This document shows positions 1-10,850 of a DNA stretch of 64,000 bases, piece after piece. The DNA comes from Azolla caroliniana. Lineage: Eukaryota > Polypodiophyta. The notes beneath the pieces are model-generated. The model was not told the DNA's origin, made no database searches, and saw only the letters and a program-made list of their open reading frames with translations. The stretch spans positions 8,494,001 to 8,558,000 of the forward strand of contig JBHGNT010000012.1 of the NCBI GenBank assembly GCA_043228905.1, given 5' to 3'. Position numbers and translations under genes: made by a program. How positions within the stretch are numbered: the first letter of the stretch is position 1; every line of letters begins with the position of its first letter.

Positions 1-2
1 AG

Positions 3-882
3 ATCGTATTGCCCCTCACTCAACTAACACAGAAGAATCAACCATTTGTGTGGAGTATAAATGGAAACTCTGCATTTGAAGGATTAAAGCAAGCATTTAC
101 ATCCGCACCAATTTTGATGCATGTTGATCCATTGAAGCGCTTTATACTGGAAGCTGATGCATCTGACTTCGCACTAGGAAGCGTATTATCCCAGATTAGC
201 AATGATGGCCAACTGCACCCTGTGGCTTTTCATTCACGGAAATTCGAAGCTGCAGAAATCAACTATGAGATTCACGACAAAGAGCTTCTTGCCATTGTGG
301 ATTCTTTTCAACAATGGCGTCAGTTTTTGGAGGGTTCGTCTCAACAAATCATATTCTATAATGATCACAAAAATCTAACGTACTTCCAAAGTGCTCGGGT
401 CTTGAGTCGTCAACAAGCTCATTGGGTGCAGTTTTTAACTCGTTTTGATTTCGTAATTCTATATCGCCCTGGGACGCAACAAGGCAAAGCAGATGCTTTA
501 TCTCGACGTTCATATATGGAACTTCAACTAGGAGAGGCCGCATTTGAAAGTCAGAAGCAAATCCTCTTGGGTCCTGATCGTCTACGACTAATGGCTTTTC
601 ATGCTATAGACACACCCGAGGATTCAAGTCTTTTAGACTCCATTCGGGAGCATATTGAGACTGATGAATTCACCCAAGATATTCTGAGCCATATTATCCC
701 AGATCGTGCTTCTTGTTCACAATCTCAAAATCCTCGTCAAGACTACAACCAGTTAAATTGGCATGATGGTTTACTTTTTCGACAAAATCTCTTATATGTG
801 CCTGATGGTCCTTCTCGACTCCAAGTCTTGCAACAATGTCATGATACACCAATGGCTGGACATTTTGGCATCCACAAGACTT
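3..882 (+). pseudogene. Chromovirus (Ty3/gypsy) pol fragment: RNase H to integrase zinc finger
   Basis: This frame is open from the window edge with no internal stop, so the element began upstream. It holds the end of reverse transcriptase, then RNase H (ADASDFALGSVLSQ near residue 50, [17 protein letters not shown]), then the linker and the start of the integrase zinc-binding domain (the H..H part in HDTPMAGHFGIHKTL). It is clearly related to the complete chromovirus E1 at 4338-9962, with matching order and motifs, but is a different copy. Similarity stops at KTL: the expected FWWP part of the integrase finger is replaced by an LTR-like sequence in the opposite orientation. The remaining integrase core and chromodomain are missing. 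The fragment cannot be functional. Confidence 0.85.
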
Positions 883-1201
883 TGGCGTTTTCTATTCTCA
901 AGTCACGACAGTTTGAACCGAATGAGTTGTGATGAATGAATAGACACCTATTTATAGGTCCTTATGGAGTATTCTGGAAAGTTCTAGAATATTTTAGATA
1001 TTTATGATATTTAATATAATCATGGAATATCCTAGAATGTTCTAGAATGTTCTAGAATACTCTAAATGTCTTGTAATAACTAATAATACATTTATTATAA
1101 CTATACATCATATATGTTAGTATAATGGTTAAAGGTCTAACATATAGACCAAGACGTCTTGAGCTCGAATCCTTGTAAGGCCAAAATGTATGTCGTCATT
1201 A
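883..1201 (-). repeat. LTR remnant, chromovirus type, reverse orientation
   Basis: Read on the minus strand it starts TGTAATGACGAC and ends AAAACGCCA, so it has TG..CA ends. It contains a TATA-like CTATAAATAGG (about 948-958 on +) and repeated TCTAGAATGTTCTAG-type palindromes. Its layout follows the LTR of E1: a tRNA-like block near the start, TTCTAGAACATTC motifs, then a TATA box. No target-site duplication is visible. It joins a chromovirus integrase on one side to an E4 integrase on the other, so it marks a rearrangement or an old, degraded insertion. Confidence 0.55.
1115..1181 (+). other. tRNA-Met-like block in an LTR (A-box and B-box like)
   Basis: An A-box-like stretch (TAGTATAATGGTTAAAG) and a B-box-like stretch (GCTCGAATCC) lie 40-50 bases apart. 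Between them is a perfect five-pair stem (GGTCT at 1134-1138, AGACC at 1146-1150) closing a seven-base loop AACATAT, with CAT in the anticodon position. Acceptor, D and T stems pair poorly, so this is a tRNA-derived or tRNA-mimicking element and not a tRNA gene. It is antisense to the LTR that contains it. The same block occurs in the E1 LTRs. Confidence 0.45.
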
Positions 1202-1281
1202 CACCATGCAATTGGCAAAGCAAGTCGAGTTCAATCTAACTTTGCTAGAAAATAGGTTGCAATGTTTTCTATTTCCTTAAC
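1202..1281 (-). pseudogene. E4 integrase C-terminal piece (left remnant)
   Basis: The minus strand reads VKEIENIATYFLAKLD, stop, TRLALPIA. This continues the E4 integrase interrupted at 30138: the relatives read FGPYVVT..NGTYHLAELDGTRLAV. Joining 30138 to 1281 and dropping one TTAAC copy restores the reading frame. The stop is a point defect. After TRLALPIA the homology ends at the LTR remnant, so the tail of E4 and its own 3' LTR are absent. Confidence 0.8.
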
Positions 1282-1719
1282 TGTTGGCTAGTTAGGCCAG
1301 AGTATGAAAGGGGAGCCGGTTTTGGGATTTGTAATTAGTTAAATTATGATAATTATAAGAGCGGACGGACGGACTGGGAATCAATATGCCGATCCGGATC
1401 TGAACCGGTTCGTAGCCGGTTGCCGGTTGGCACCGGTTTGTAACCCAGTCGGATACCTATAAAAGGATCTGGAGACGATGTAAGGAACGATAGATAATTA
1501 ATAGAGAGGTGCTGTGTCTTTACATATTGTGTATCTTGTTAATACCATTCTGTGCTTAATGTGATTATGATACGAGTGTATCAAGTTAATCAATCCAGAT
1601 AGTAACTAGGAAGGATCGGTCCTGTATCACGGTCTACACATTCCTTACGGTACCACCCCCTTGGTGAAGTGTTCCAAGGGACACCCTGTGTTAGTGGCTT
1701 GTCCAACCCGGTGACAACA
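1282..1719 (+). repeat. E2 5' LTR
   Basis: Begins TGTTGGCTAG and ends GGTGACAACA; 438 bp. It matches 16409-16817 plus 30099-30132. A TATA-like CCTATAAAAGG lies at about 1457-1467. The flank TTAAC on its left is repeated to the right of the split 3' LTR. No standard primer-binding site was recognised just after it. Confidence 0.9.
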
Positions 1720-1724
1720 CAGTT

Positions 1725-3395
1725 TTGGCAACCACGATTCCTACAAAAAGTGCAGTGAACAACGGGGGAACGGATGAATATACCAACGAACGACCCAATG
1801 GCCGAGTGAGAAAGAAGACTCGCCGAGAGACTGCGGAAGTGGGAGGCCTACTAGCAGGCGACAGGGGAGATCCGTTCGGATCAGTCTTTTTCCAGAGTGA
1901 TTCGGCGGGTCGCGGAGGAGTCACTCCGATTGCAACAGAATCACCACTCGAATGAAGGAAGTAGTCTGCAGGATGTGGAGTCCATTCTGTAGACACTTGC
2001 TGCAAGAGATGACGGTTCGGAAGCGTTCTCCGCCATCGAATCGGATTCGGACGATGAACACAACGTCCAATCGAATTATCGTAGTAGCCATGATACCCCA
2101 AATGACCCGAAAGACGACGAGTGGGACCACATACCAAAATTGGAGCCGGAAACAACAAAACCGGAGGCTCCAGACAAAACCATCGGTACGGAATACCAAG
2201 AGCAGGAACAAGTTCCGACACCACAACACGAGTCACCGACGAAACAGGAGGAGCGAGTTCCGACACCGGTCCCGACAGCACAAGAAGACGATGACACAAT
2301 GCCGTACCAATATCCAAAGTATCAGGATGACCCGGACACGAAAGCCCATGTATACGCGTTTCTCCAAACATGGGAGGCGAATCATGTCTCCCAACAACTG
2401 AACGAAGCCGAGGTAGAACGATCAAAAATTGAGGAATCCGGCATGACTTTAGAGGGACCCGCGGCACGTTGGCACTCCAAGCACCGCCCGGGCAATATTG
2501 CCACGTCTAAGGATTTAAAGACTAGATTTCCACGCTTCTTCCATCGACAGGTGGATCAAAGAGAGATTGTCGGCCAATTTTATACGACACGGCAGGACCT
2601 GTCCGAAACTATTCAACAGTTCGTTATCTGGTTCTAGACAATGCATAGTCAACTCACCAGAGCACTGCTAGAAGAAGAAGCGAAGGCGGTATTTTTGGTA
2701 GCGCTTCGGGAACCTCTCTGAACCTTGTGTGTGGTCATTGATTTTCGGACCAACACAATAGACCAGGTCATTGATCGGGTCATGGAAATGGACAAAACGA
2801 GTTCGTGGTTGACGATGGGAGCACTCCAAAGAACACTCCCTACCGAAGAGGACCTACGCTTTCGCTAGGCTGTCCAATGCACAACGTGCCTTAACCCCGG
2901 GCACTCAACAATAGAGTGCATGATGAGGTCGTAGTGCATGCTATGCCATTCAGTACAAGACGTCCGATACAGTAACCGATGAGACGATTATGACTAGGAC
3001 CGGAGCGAGAGAAGCCGTGACTATAACGACGATCGTTATAATTGAGATTAATCCCTCGGCTATGATCAGAGAAGAGAGGATCAACGGGAAGACTATGAAG
3101 ACCGGCGCCGGCAAGGATACCGGAACAACCGACGCTATAATAAAAAATGGAACGCTCGGAAAGAGGATCATCAGGAACCGGCAAAGGATTACCAATGAGA
3201 GTCGGACAGAAGCATAACTAGTGCTCAAGCGGAACAAAGAAGAGTAGAGGAGCCTAACCGGGTAGTATCCAGATTTCAACCGGGTAACATGCAAAAAGCC
3301 AAGTCTAGCAATATACGGAAGGCGTATTGCTACTATTGCCGTCAGGAGGGACAATACAACAACCAATGTCCGGTACAGAGTAACGAAAAATGACC
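1725..3395 (+). pseudogene. E2 gag, degenerate, with zinc knuckles
   Basis: The best-preserved part is frame 1 from 2140: a low-complexity N-terminus rich in P, E and Q, then a retrotransposon gag core (MTLEGPAARWHSKH, then a TRFPRFFHRQ stretch) and DLSETIQQFV. A TAG at 2635 breaks it, but the same frame continues through RALLEEEAKAVFLVAL to a clean CCHC zinc knuckle, CTTCLNPGHSTIEC, near 2881-2922. More stops follow (TGA near 2719, TAG near 2866). A second knuckle near 3328-3370 reads CYYCRQEGQYNNQC, with the histidine replaced by glutamine. The protein would bind and package element RNA. This copy is inactive. Confidence 0.7.
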
Positions 3396-4337
3396 GGCAG
3401 TCAACATGGTGGTCGCGGAAGTGGCGAACATCCAGCAAGTCACCACTAGATCAAAGACAAACATGACCGGATGGGTTGAATGGCCGGAATGATGATGAAG
3501 CCGGGACGATCACTGGATTGTGGTGTCCAGAAAACCAACGGTTGGAGTAGTGGCCGAATAGCAACGACCGGAGTGGCGGCAACCGGATGGCCCTAACAAA
3601 GACAGTGGCGTCGGCCTCACAGTAGCCCGATAGCGACGGTCGAATAGTGGCCGGACCGATTTCTAGAATGCACATAATGACCGGACAGCAAGCTAGACGG
3701 GCCATACAGAGACACGCCGAATAGAGACGGTTGCAGAGCTAGAGACAGACAGCGACAACCACCGAGCGATGCATACTATGGAGCTTCAAAAGGAGAAGAA
3801 GCAAAAACAGGCATAGAACGAGGAGAAATAGAGCAGAAGGAAGAAAAAAAGCATTAAGGAGAAGAAAGGAAGGAGCAACACAAACAGAGAAGAAGAGAAA
3901 GAAAGATAGGAGAAATGGAAGAAGTCATGGAAGAAATGGAGAGACGGAGAAGCGAGCAAGAGAGACAGAGAAAGAAGAAGAAAGAGGAAAAAGAAAGAAG
4001 ATAGAAGATGAAAAGGCAGAAGATTGGAAGAAGAAGAATACATGAAGCAAGAAGAACACATGAAGCAAGAAGAAATGCTTCCCGTTGCAAGTAGAATCCA
4101 AGGAAAAATAAATAATTACAATAACCATAATAATAAAACAAAAGAGAGGGAAAAACAAAACACAAGGGCATAACTAGCAAATTTCATAAAGATGTTCGAG
4201 TCAAGCCAAATTTCATAAAGATGTTCGAGTCAAGCGCTCCGATCATTGAGAGGACTGATGGAAGTTCCGGTCGAAGAAAGATTATGATCAAGGCATGTGG
4301 GATCGACGTGCAAGGCACTCTCCCACGGGCGTGCCAT
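3396..4337 (+). other. E2 gag-pol linker region, purine-rich, no intact gene
   Basis: No coding frame can be followed. From about 3780 to 4150 the + strand is almost pure A and G (AAGAAGAAG-type), which produces long spurious minus-strand ORFs of S, F and L. At about 4170-4227 a 28-bp segment (AAATTTCATAAAGATGTTCG...) occurs twice in tandem. The last 40 bases before E1 (TCGACGTGCAAGG... to GTGCCAT) resemble the sequence just before the E2 3' LTR at 16365-16408. The GCCAT at 4333-4337 is the E1 target duplication. Confidence 0.6.
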
Positions 4338-4755
4338 TGTCATGATATGGCAAGACTCGAACCCATGGCCTTAGGTTATATGGGTCGAGCTCTTTACCAT
4401 TAGACCATCTATTGTAATACATAAGATATTATTTTCATTTACATTTTATTATAGGAAATTAGTGTATATTCCAGATTTCTCTGGAACATTCTAGAAGCTT
4501 CAGGATTACTCCTGAAAACACTATAAAAGAGGGCACTAGGCATTATGTTGAACCAAATTGGTTCAACGCCAGTCTTAAGCCTTTTAGCCACCATTGTATA
4601 TTGTCTTCATATAATACATATCTTTCTTATCATCACTCTCTCTTTCTCTCCGTCTCGCTCACTCCTTCCTTCTCTCGAAGAAGTTCTACACCTCTCATAG
4701 TACTAATCCTTCGTTTAGTACTAATTCCTTCTCTGTCTCAGTACTGTTCCTGACA
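4338..4755 (+). repeat. E1 5' LTR
   Basis: Starts TGTCATGATATGG and ends GTTCCTGACA; 418 bp. TATA-like ACTATAAAAGAGG is at about 4520-4532. The first 75 bases contain an antisense tRNA-like block. The bases after the LTR (GTTTGAACCAATTTGCC) do not match a primer site I recognise. Confidence 0.92.
4345..4412 (-). other. tRNA-Met-like block at the start of the E1 LTR
   Basis: On the minus strand it has an A-box-like TGGTCTAATGGTAAAG, then GACCCATATAACC with CAT in the anticodon position, then a B-box-like GGTTCGAGTC. The same block with a few substitutions begins the right LTR (9534-9601), and a diverged form lies in the LTR remnant at 1115-1181. Stems are imperfect, so no functional tRNA is claimed. 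It could be a tRNA-derived segment or an internal Pol III promoter remnant read antisense to the LTR. Confidence 0.45.
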
Positions 4756-4828
4756 GTTTGAACCAATTTGCCTACCTTCTATCTCTCTCATTTCCTACTA
4801 ATCTCTTATTCCTCTTTTCTTTCATCCC

Positions 4829-5980
4829 ATGGCCACTGTTAGCGCTGAAGAATATCAATCTGTTTTCTCGGAATTTCAATGCTTGAAAGAGAAGTTCCAT
4901 GCTTTGGAACAAGAAAACCAACGGTTGCTGGGGGATCTTCAGCAAATCTCCTTAGAAAAGTAGCAAACGCAACAACAACATGGGGAACTTGCGTTACGCG
5001 TGCAACAACTTGAAGCAACCATCGTAGCGATGCAACAACAAGGGCCCGGAACACAAGGGATTCATAAAGAACCCAAGATTGGCCTTCCCACGAAGTTCAA
5101 TGGAACGCGATCGCAGTTTAGAGGGTTCCTTAACCAGGTACGATTAGTTATCCAAATGCATCCTTCCCGATATCCCACCGATGCATCACGAGTGGGTTTA
5201 GTAGGCACTTTGTTAAGTGGCTCAACGTTGTCATGGTTCGCTCCACTATTAGAAAAGGAATCTCTGTTACTCAACAATTATGAAGAGGTTCTAGGTGAGT
5301 TTAAAGCATGTTTCGGAGATACTGACAACATCAGGACCGCAATCAACAAAATTCGGCGATTACGCCAAGGTAACTGTCCAGCCTCCGCATACGCTGCAGA
5401 TTTTCGCCTACTCGCCGCCGATATCCCTTGGGATGATCAAGCGTTGATGGAGCAATTCCGTTATGGTTTACGCAACGACGTCAAGGATTTACTCTTGACC
5501 TTCCCTGAAGAGCCAAAGTCCTTAACAGAAGCAATCAGTCGCGCGGTGAGATGTGACAACCGCCTCTTTGAGCAACGTTCGGAAAGACAGCTACAGATGC
5601 TGAGGCCAAGATTAGAGCCCACCTACGCCTCAGTGGTAGCAAGACCTTTTCCGAGGGAGTCATATAATGTGCCTCCAGCGAATACTCCGACTCCGATGGA
5701 GATTGACACTACACACTGTCGAGGGCCATTATCTGAAGAAGAAAAGCAGCGACGCCGTACAAATCGACTATGTCTTTACTGCGGTGGACCAGGACATATC
5801 GCAATAAATTGCCCCCATAGGCCAAGAAGAGAGGTAAACCAAATAGTCGCTAGTTCTAATTGTACTAAACCCGAGCCTATTTCAGTAGGGATATCTGATA
5901 CTCCTAATAGTACTAATAACCCAGATCTAGCAAACAAATTTGATGTCCTTAGTCAGTTAGAAGAAGAGTTAAACGACTAA
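4829..5980 (+). pseudogene. E1 gag (one nonsense codon)
   Basis: The start is the ATG at 4829 (MATVSAEEYQSVFSEF), the first in a frame that runs to TAA at 5978. The frame holds a coiled-coil N-terminus, the retrotransposon gag core (ALMEQFRYGLRNDVKDLL region) and a CCHC zinc knuckle, CLYCGGPGHIAINC, near 5770. A TAG at 4961 stops it after 44 codons; a change from CAG is the simplest origin. Without that stop the product would be 383 residues, a normal chromovirus Gag. It would form particles and bind RNA in the cytoplasm. The pol frame begins just before its stop. Confidence 0.85.
5968..5974 (+). promoter_or_regulatory. Candidate -1 ribosomal frameshift site, E1 gag/pol
   Basis: The heptamer G TTA AAC lies in the gag frame, two codons before the gag stop. 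A -1 slip there leads exactly into the protease-RT frame, which is open from 5953. GUUAAAC is a known natural -1 slippery sequence (equine arteritis virus). No downstream pseudoknot was worked out. Confidence 0.55.
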
Positions 5981-8900
5981 GTCCAGCCAAAATAGGAGCC
6001 ATTTGGTTGGACAGCCCTAGATCTCTGCAGCCCATTAGTGGTTCCATTCCCTCTAAGCAAGTTAGTGATGTGTTCGTAGCCCAAGTAATAGTTAGTACTA
6101 AAAGTACCCCTCCAGTACATGTCCTAGCACTCCTAGATTCCGGAGCTAACTCTTGCTTTATGGATAAGAAATTTGCTCAAGCTTATAAGATATCCCTAAG
6201 AAAACTCCAGTGTCCAACCTCTGTAGTAGTCATTGATGGACGTCCCATTGCTTCCGGAAATATCATAGAAGAGTCAGAGCCCATTAATATTGTCCTAGAT
6301 AACTTAGCATGTGTAGTATCATTTAATATTATTAGTATCCCAGAACATCCTATAGTTTAGGATTACCGTGGTTCGAGTTACATAACCCAGACATAGATTG
6401 GAGAACAAGAGAAATCCGATGTCGACAAACCCAAGGGACAACTCAGAAGATGGCAACCATTTCGCTATGTCAGTTGCGTAAAGAAGGGCGCGAGGAGGAA
6501 ATGTTCCTCTTTGCAATATCAGTAAACCCCTCCAGCACCACTAAAGAAGAATCCACCGTTCAACTTCCCGAGAAGCATCGTCATTACGCCGATGTGTTCG
6601 ATAAAGTACAAGCCAACACACTTCCTCATCGTCGACCGTACAATTGCCCCATCGATTTACAACCGGGAAAAGAGCCGCCATGGGGACCGATCTACAATTT
6701 GTCACCAACCGAGCTGGAAGTCCTTCGGACCTATATTGAGGAGAATTTGGAAAATCGTTTCATTCGACATTCAAAATCTCCAACCGGCGCGCCCATTTTC
6801 TTCGTCAAGAAAAAAGATGGATCGCTTCGTCTCGTTGTAGACTACCGTGGCTTGAATAAGATTACAATCAGGAATAGGTATGCTCTTCCCCTTATCTCAA
6901 GTCTTTTAGAACGGATCAATGGGGCCAGGTTCTTCACGAAGATCGACTTACGGGGAGCATATAACCTCGTACGGATCTGACCAGGAGACGAATGGAAGAC
7001 CGTGTTTCGCACAAGATATGGGCACTTCGAGTATACGGTCATGCCGTTCGGCCTCACTAATGCGCCGACAGTCTTCCAGCACATGGCTAATGATATATTC
7101 CGAGATCTATTGGATGATTGTTTGATCATCTATTTGGATGATCTACTGGTTTATTCAAAGACCCAAGAAGAACATGATTCTCATGTACTATTAGTACTAA
7201 AATGACTTCGAGAACATGGTCTGTATGCAAAGCTGGAAAAATGTAGTTTTGGGTGCAACCAAGTGGAATTTCTCGGCTACATCATTTCGTCAGAAGGCAT
7301 CTCCATGGACCCAACTAAGGTCAGAACGGTGGTAGAATGGCAGACTCCGCGTTCGGTGCGGGATGTGCAATGCTTCCTAGGCTTTGTCAATTTTTACCGG
7401 AAGTTCATACAAGATTACTCAAAGATCGTTCTACCTCTCACACAACTTATCAGGAAGGGACAACCGTTCATCTAGTCTGAAGAAACGGACATGGCTTTCG
7501 AGAGTCTTAAAAAGGCATTTACATCGGCTCCAATTCTAGCTCATGTCGATCTGGAAAAAGCATTCATTATCGAAGCTGACGCATCGGATTTTGCATTGGG
7601 GAGCATTCTGTCACAATAGGGGAATGATGAGAAGCTACATCATGTGGCTTTTTACTCACGCAAGTTTGACGCCGCCGAAATTAACTACGAAATTCATGAT
7701 AAGGAGCTATTGGCAATAATGGATTCTTTTATGCAATGGAGGCATTTTCTGGAGGGATCCTCTCATCCAGTCACCGTATTTAGTGATCACAAGAATCTTG
7801 CCTACTTTCAGGATGCTCGTGTGTTTAATCGACGTCAAGCTCGGTGGGCCCACTTCCTCACGCGTTTCGACTTCAAAATTACATATCGTCCGGGGAAGCA
7901 CCAAGGGAAGGCAGATGCATTATCACGACGTTCGTATCTAGCACCAAAAACAAGTCATCTTGGGACCGGCACGACTACAAGCAACACAAATCTTTGACAT
8001 GCCCATGGATTCACGCGTTATCGATACCATACGTGAAGACTTGAAGACAGATGCGTTCGCCCAAGCTATACTAGCACAAATTGATCCCTCTCGAGCGTCG
8101 TGTTCACAGTCGCAACCACCAGGTACGGACTATCGGCAATTCAAATACCATGATGGATTACTCTTCTTTAAAGAACTTTTGTATGTTCCTAATGGTTCTT
8201 GCCGCCTTCGAGTAGTTCAAAACTACCATGACACATATACAACTGGGCATTTTGGTAGTACTAAAACATTACATTTAGTACAACGATCATTCTGGTGGCC
8301 CTGTATGCGACAATTTGTCGAGGATTTTGTTCGGACTTGTGATACATGTTGCAGAGAAACAATGCCAAGGCATCATCCATATGGTTTATTAGAACCATTA
8401 CCAATTCCAAGCAAGCCGTGGCAATCCATTGCTCTAGACTTCATCACAGATCTTCCAGTCTCTAAGGGGTTCAATGCGATTCTAACGGTGGTCGATCGAT
8501 ACACGAAGATGACTCATTTCTTGCCATGTACTAAGGAGATCTCCAGTGAAGACACTGCCGAAATTGTCATGCGTGAAGTATGTCGGCATCATGGACTTCC
8601 TGATAGTATCATCAGCGATCGTGGACCCCAGTTCGTGTCAAAATTCTGGAAGCACCTTTTTAACATGCTCAAGGTCTCTTGTAACCTCTCCTCCGGCTAC
8701 CACCCACAAACCGACGGCCAAGCTGAACGAACAAATCAAACGCTAGAGCAGTATCTGCGGTGCTTTCTCAGTTATCATCAGGACGACTGGGCAAATATTC
8801 TCCACTTCGCCGAATTTGCCTATAACAACTCTATCCACGCATCTACTAAAGTTACGCCATTTTATGCTTATACGGGATGTCACCCCCGGTGGAGTGTACT

Positions 8901-9510
8901 TGAAACCCCAGAGGTGTCCACAAATCCGTGCGCGGAGGATCGTTTGGAGAGGTTACGCAAGATACAAGCGGATTTATCTACTCATCTCCAGCAAGCTCAA
9001 CAAACACACAAGGTCTACGCGGATCGTCATCGACTTCCATCCAGTTTTAATATTGGAGATCGGGTGTGGCTGCTACGATGACACATCAAGACTACTCGCC
9101 CATGTGAGAAGTTGGATTATCGGCGATTAGGTCCTTTCCGCATTAATGGACAGATTAATGATGTCGCTTTTCGTCTCGATCTACCTCCTCAACTTTGGAT
9201 ACATCCGGTGTTTCATAGTTCTCTCCTTGAACCCTACCATGAGAGCACCATCCCAGGACGTCTTATCCAACCTCCACCCTCGATCGAGCTTGAAGATGGG
9301 CCGGAGTACGAGGTTGCCGCCATCCTTGATTCCAAGATTGTTCGCAACAAGCTCTACTATCTAGTCGATTGGCTAGGCTATAGTCCCAACGAACGTACTT
9401 GGGAACCGATCGAGAATGTGACCAATGCTCGTGCTCTTCTTGAAGACTTCCATCGTCAATATCCACACAAACCAGGTCCTCAATCCAAGACGACTCGTGA
9501 CACTCGTCGT

Positions 9511-9526
9511 TTTAAAGGAGGGATAG
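9511..9526 (+). other. E1 polypurine tract
   Basis: TTTAAAGGAGGGATAG lies directly before the 3' LTR, the usual place for the plus-strand DNA primer. It overlaps the end of the integrase frame. Confidence 0.75.
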
Positions 9527-9962
9527 TGTCATGATATGGCAAGACTCGAACCCATGACCTTAGGCTATATGGGTTGAGCTCTTTACCATTAGACCATCTA
9601 TTGTAATACGTAGGATATTATTTTCATTTACATTTTATTATAGGAAATTAGTGTATATTCCAGATTTCTCTGGAACATTCTAGAAGCTTCAGGATTACTC
9701 CTGAAAACACTATAAAAGAGGGCACTAGGCATTATGTTGAACCAAATTGGTTCAACGCCAGTCTTAAGCCTTTTAGCCACCATTGTATATTCTCTTCATA
9801 TAATACATATCTTTCTTATCATCACTCTCTCTCTCTCTCGATCTCTCTCTTTCTCTCCGTCTCGCTCACTCCTTCCTTCTCTCGAAGAAGTTCTACACCT
9901 CTCATAGTACTAATCCTTCGTTTAGTACTAATTCCTTCTCTGTCTCCGTACTGTTCCTGACA
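9527..9962 (+). repeat. E1 3' LTR
   Basis: Same ends as the 5' LTR (TGTCATG..CTGACA); 436 bp. It carries an extra 18 bp in the CT-rich tract near 9830-9850. The following GCCAT is the target duplication. Confidence 0.92.
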
Positions 9963-9967
9963 GCCAT

Positions 9968-10400
9968 ATTGTGTTAATGTACGAGATGTACGGGTGATTG
10001 ATAAGTGTGATAAGTGAGGGTGAAAGATGTAATGCTTTGATATGTATGTGTAATGTTATACGATTATGAGTGTGAATGTAAGTGTGAGTGTGGTGGATAC
10101 AAAGAGGTGTGAGTAGTGACTAGGTGTGAATGCAAACAAGCAAACAAGCAATGGAATGGATCGAAAAGGCAAATGAATAGAATGTCACCAAACAGAAGGA
10201 GCAAAGGAACGCATTGGAGGAACCTTCAAGGACGACGCAACAGGATAACCCCACCTGGCAGGCATTATAGGAATGCCAGATCATGCTACCACTGGGTCGG
10301 TTACTGCAATTGGTGCCCCAATTCACCGATGGTTTAAAATCAACATGGGCCCCACCAAACCCCACACCGGCTCCAACGTTCTTTTCAAATCTGGAGGAAG
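9968..10400 (+). other. E2 interior between E1 and the protease, no clear gene
   Basis: The first part is rich in GTGTGAGTGTGA-type sequence. No domain was recognised. It is E2 sequence because the protease of the same element follows. Confidence 0.5.
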
Positions 10401-10850
10401 GGCCGGCAGTGGTCGATACCTGTAGCCCCGCAATCACCACCATTATCAAAGGATGGGAAGTACAAGGGATGATAGTCGATGGCGGATAGGGAGTAAATGT
10501 AATTAGCCTCCGAACATGCAACACTCTTGGAATCCAAGAATGGGAACCATGCCCGTTCTGGCTTCGGATGGCGGACACTAGCTCAGTAAGACCAACCGGA
10601 TTGATCTGAGATTTGGAGGTAACAATTGGAGGCCATGCCTTCCGGATTTCTGCCGCTGTCCTCCAGTTGAATGCATAGGGAGCATACCCATTGTTGCTGG
10701 GATGACCATGGTTATGGACAACCCACATTAAACAAAACTGGCAGAAGAACAACATTACGTTTCGAAGGGGGAAAACTAAGGTAAGAGTACCCACGCACCC
10801 TCAAGCGGGCGCAGGCAAGGAAGTAACACTGTTATATGCCGAAAGCTGAA
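10401..10850 (+). pseudogene. E2 aspartic protease region
   Basis: The + strand reads VQGMIVDGG, stop, GVNVISLRTC, then PFWLRMADTSSVRPTGLI, stop, and VTIGGHAFRISAAVLQL, ending near PLLLG and KTKVRVPT. A D-G-G (one residue before a stop) in place of DSG/DTG, followed by GVNVIS, is the protease pattern of a plant Ty3/gypsy group. Several in-frame stops show it is dead. The spurious 224-aa minus-strand ORF across this area is only its shadow. Confidence 0.65.

Larger units (their letters stand above)
5953..9534 (+). pseudogene. E1 pol: protease, RT, RNase H, integrase, chromodomain
   Basis: Protease: LLDSGANSCFMD near 6130. RT: PIFFVKKKDGSLR, then [11 protein letters not shown] near 7127 with both catalytic aspartates. 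RNase H follows at about 7480-7900. Integrase zinc finger: H..H..C..C at 8230-8350. Core: D in LDFITDLP, D in SDRGPQF, E in DGQAERTNQTLEQ, so the DDE triad is kept. A C-terminal chromodomain (YEVAAILDSK..YLVDWLGY..TWEP) lies at about 9307-9470 and would guide insertion through histone marks. Defects: frameshift near 6355, TGA 6978, TGA 7203, TAG 7473, TAG 7617, frameshift near 7945, TGA 9079. The stop codon of the final frame lies inside the 3' LTR. Confidence 0.88.
4338..9962 (+). mobile_element. E1: chromovirus (Ty3/gypsy with chromodomain), full length
   Basis: The element is 5625 bp, with LTRs 4338-4755 and 9527-9962 and an exact 5-bp target duplication GCCAT at 4333-4337 and 9963-9967. 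Order: gag, protease, RT, RNase H, integrase, chromodomain, all on +. The chromodomain assigns it to the chromoviruses. Apart from an 18-bp CT-rich insertion in the right LTR, the LTRs differ at roughly 8 of 418 sites by eye. It is complete in layout but dead: six nonsense codons and two frameshifts interrupt gag-pol. Confidence 0.93.

Noticed and set aside
1691-2467. 258-codon minus-strand ORF
   Set aside because: It is opposite the E2 gag, overlaps the LTR end and has no recognisable domain; a shadow frame.
3786-4180. Minus-strand ORFs rich in S, F and L
   Set aside because: They come from a purine-rich + strand stretch; low complexity only.
4345-4412. A genuine tRNA gene at the start of the E1 LTR
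   Set aside because: Acceptor and T stems do not pair, and the block is repeated in the other LTR as part of the element.
10120-10794. 224-codon minus-strand ORF
   Set aside because: Opposite the E2 protease; no domain of its own.
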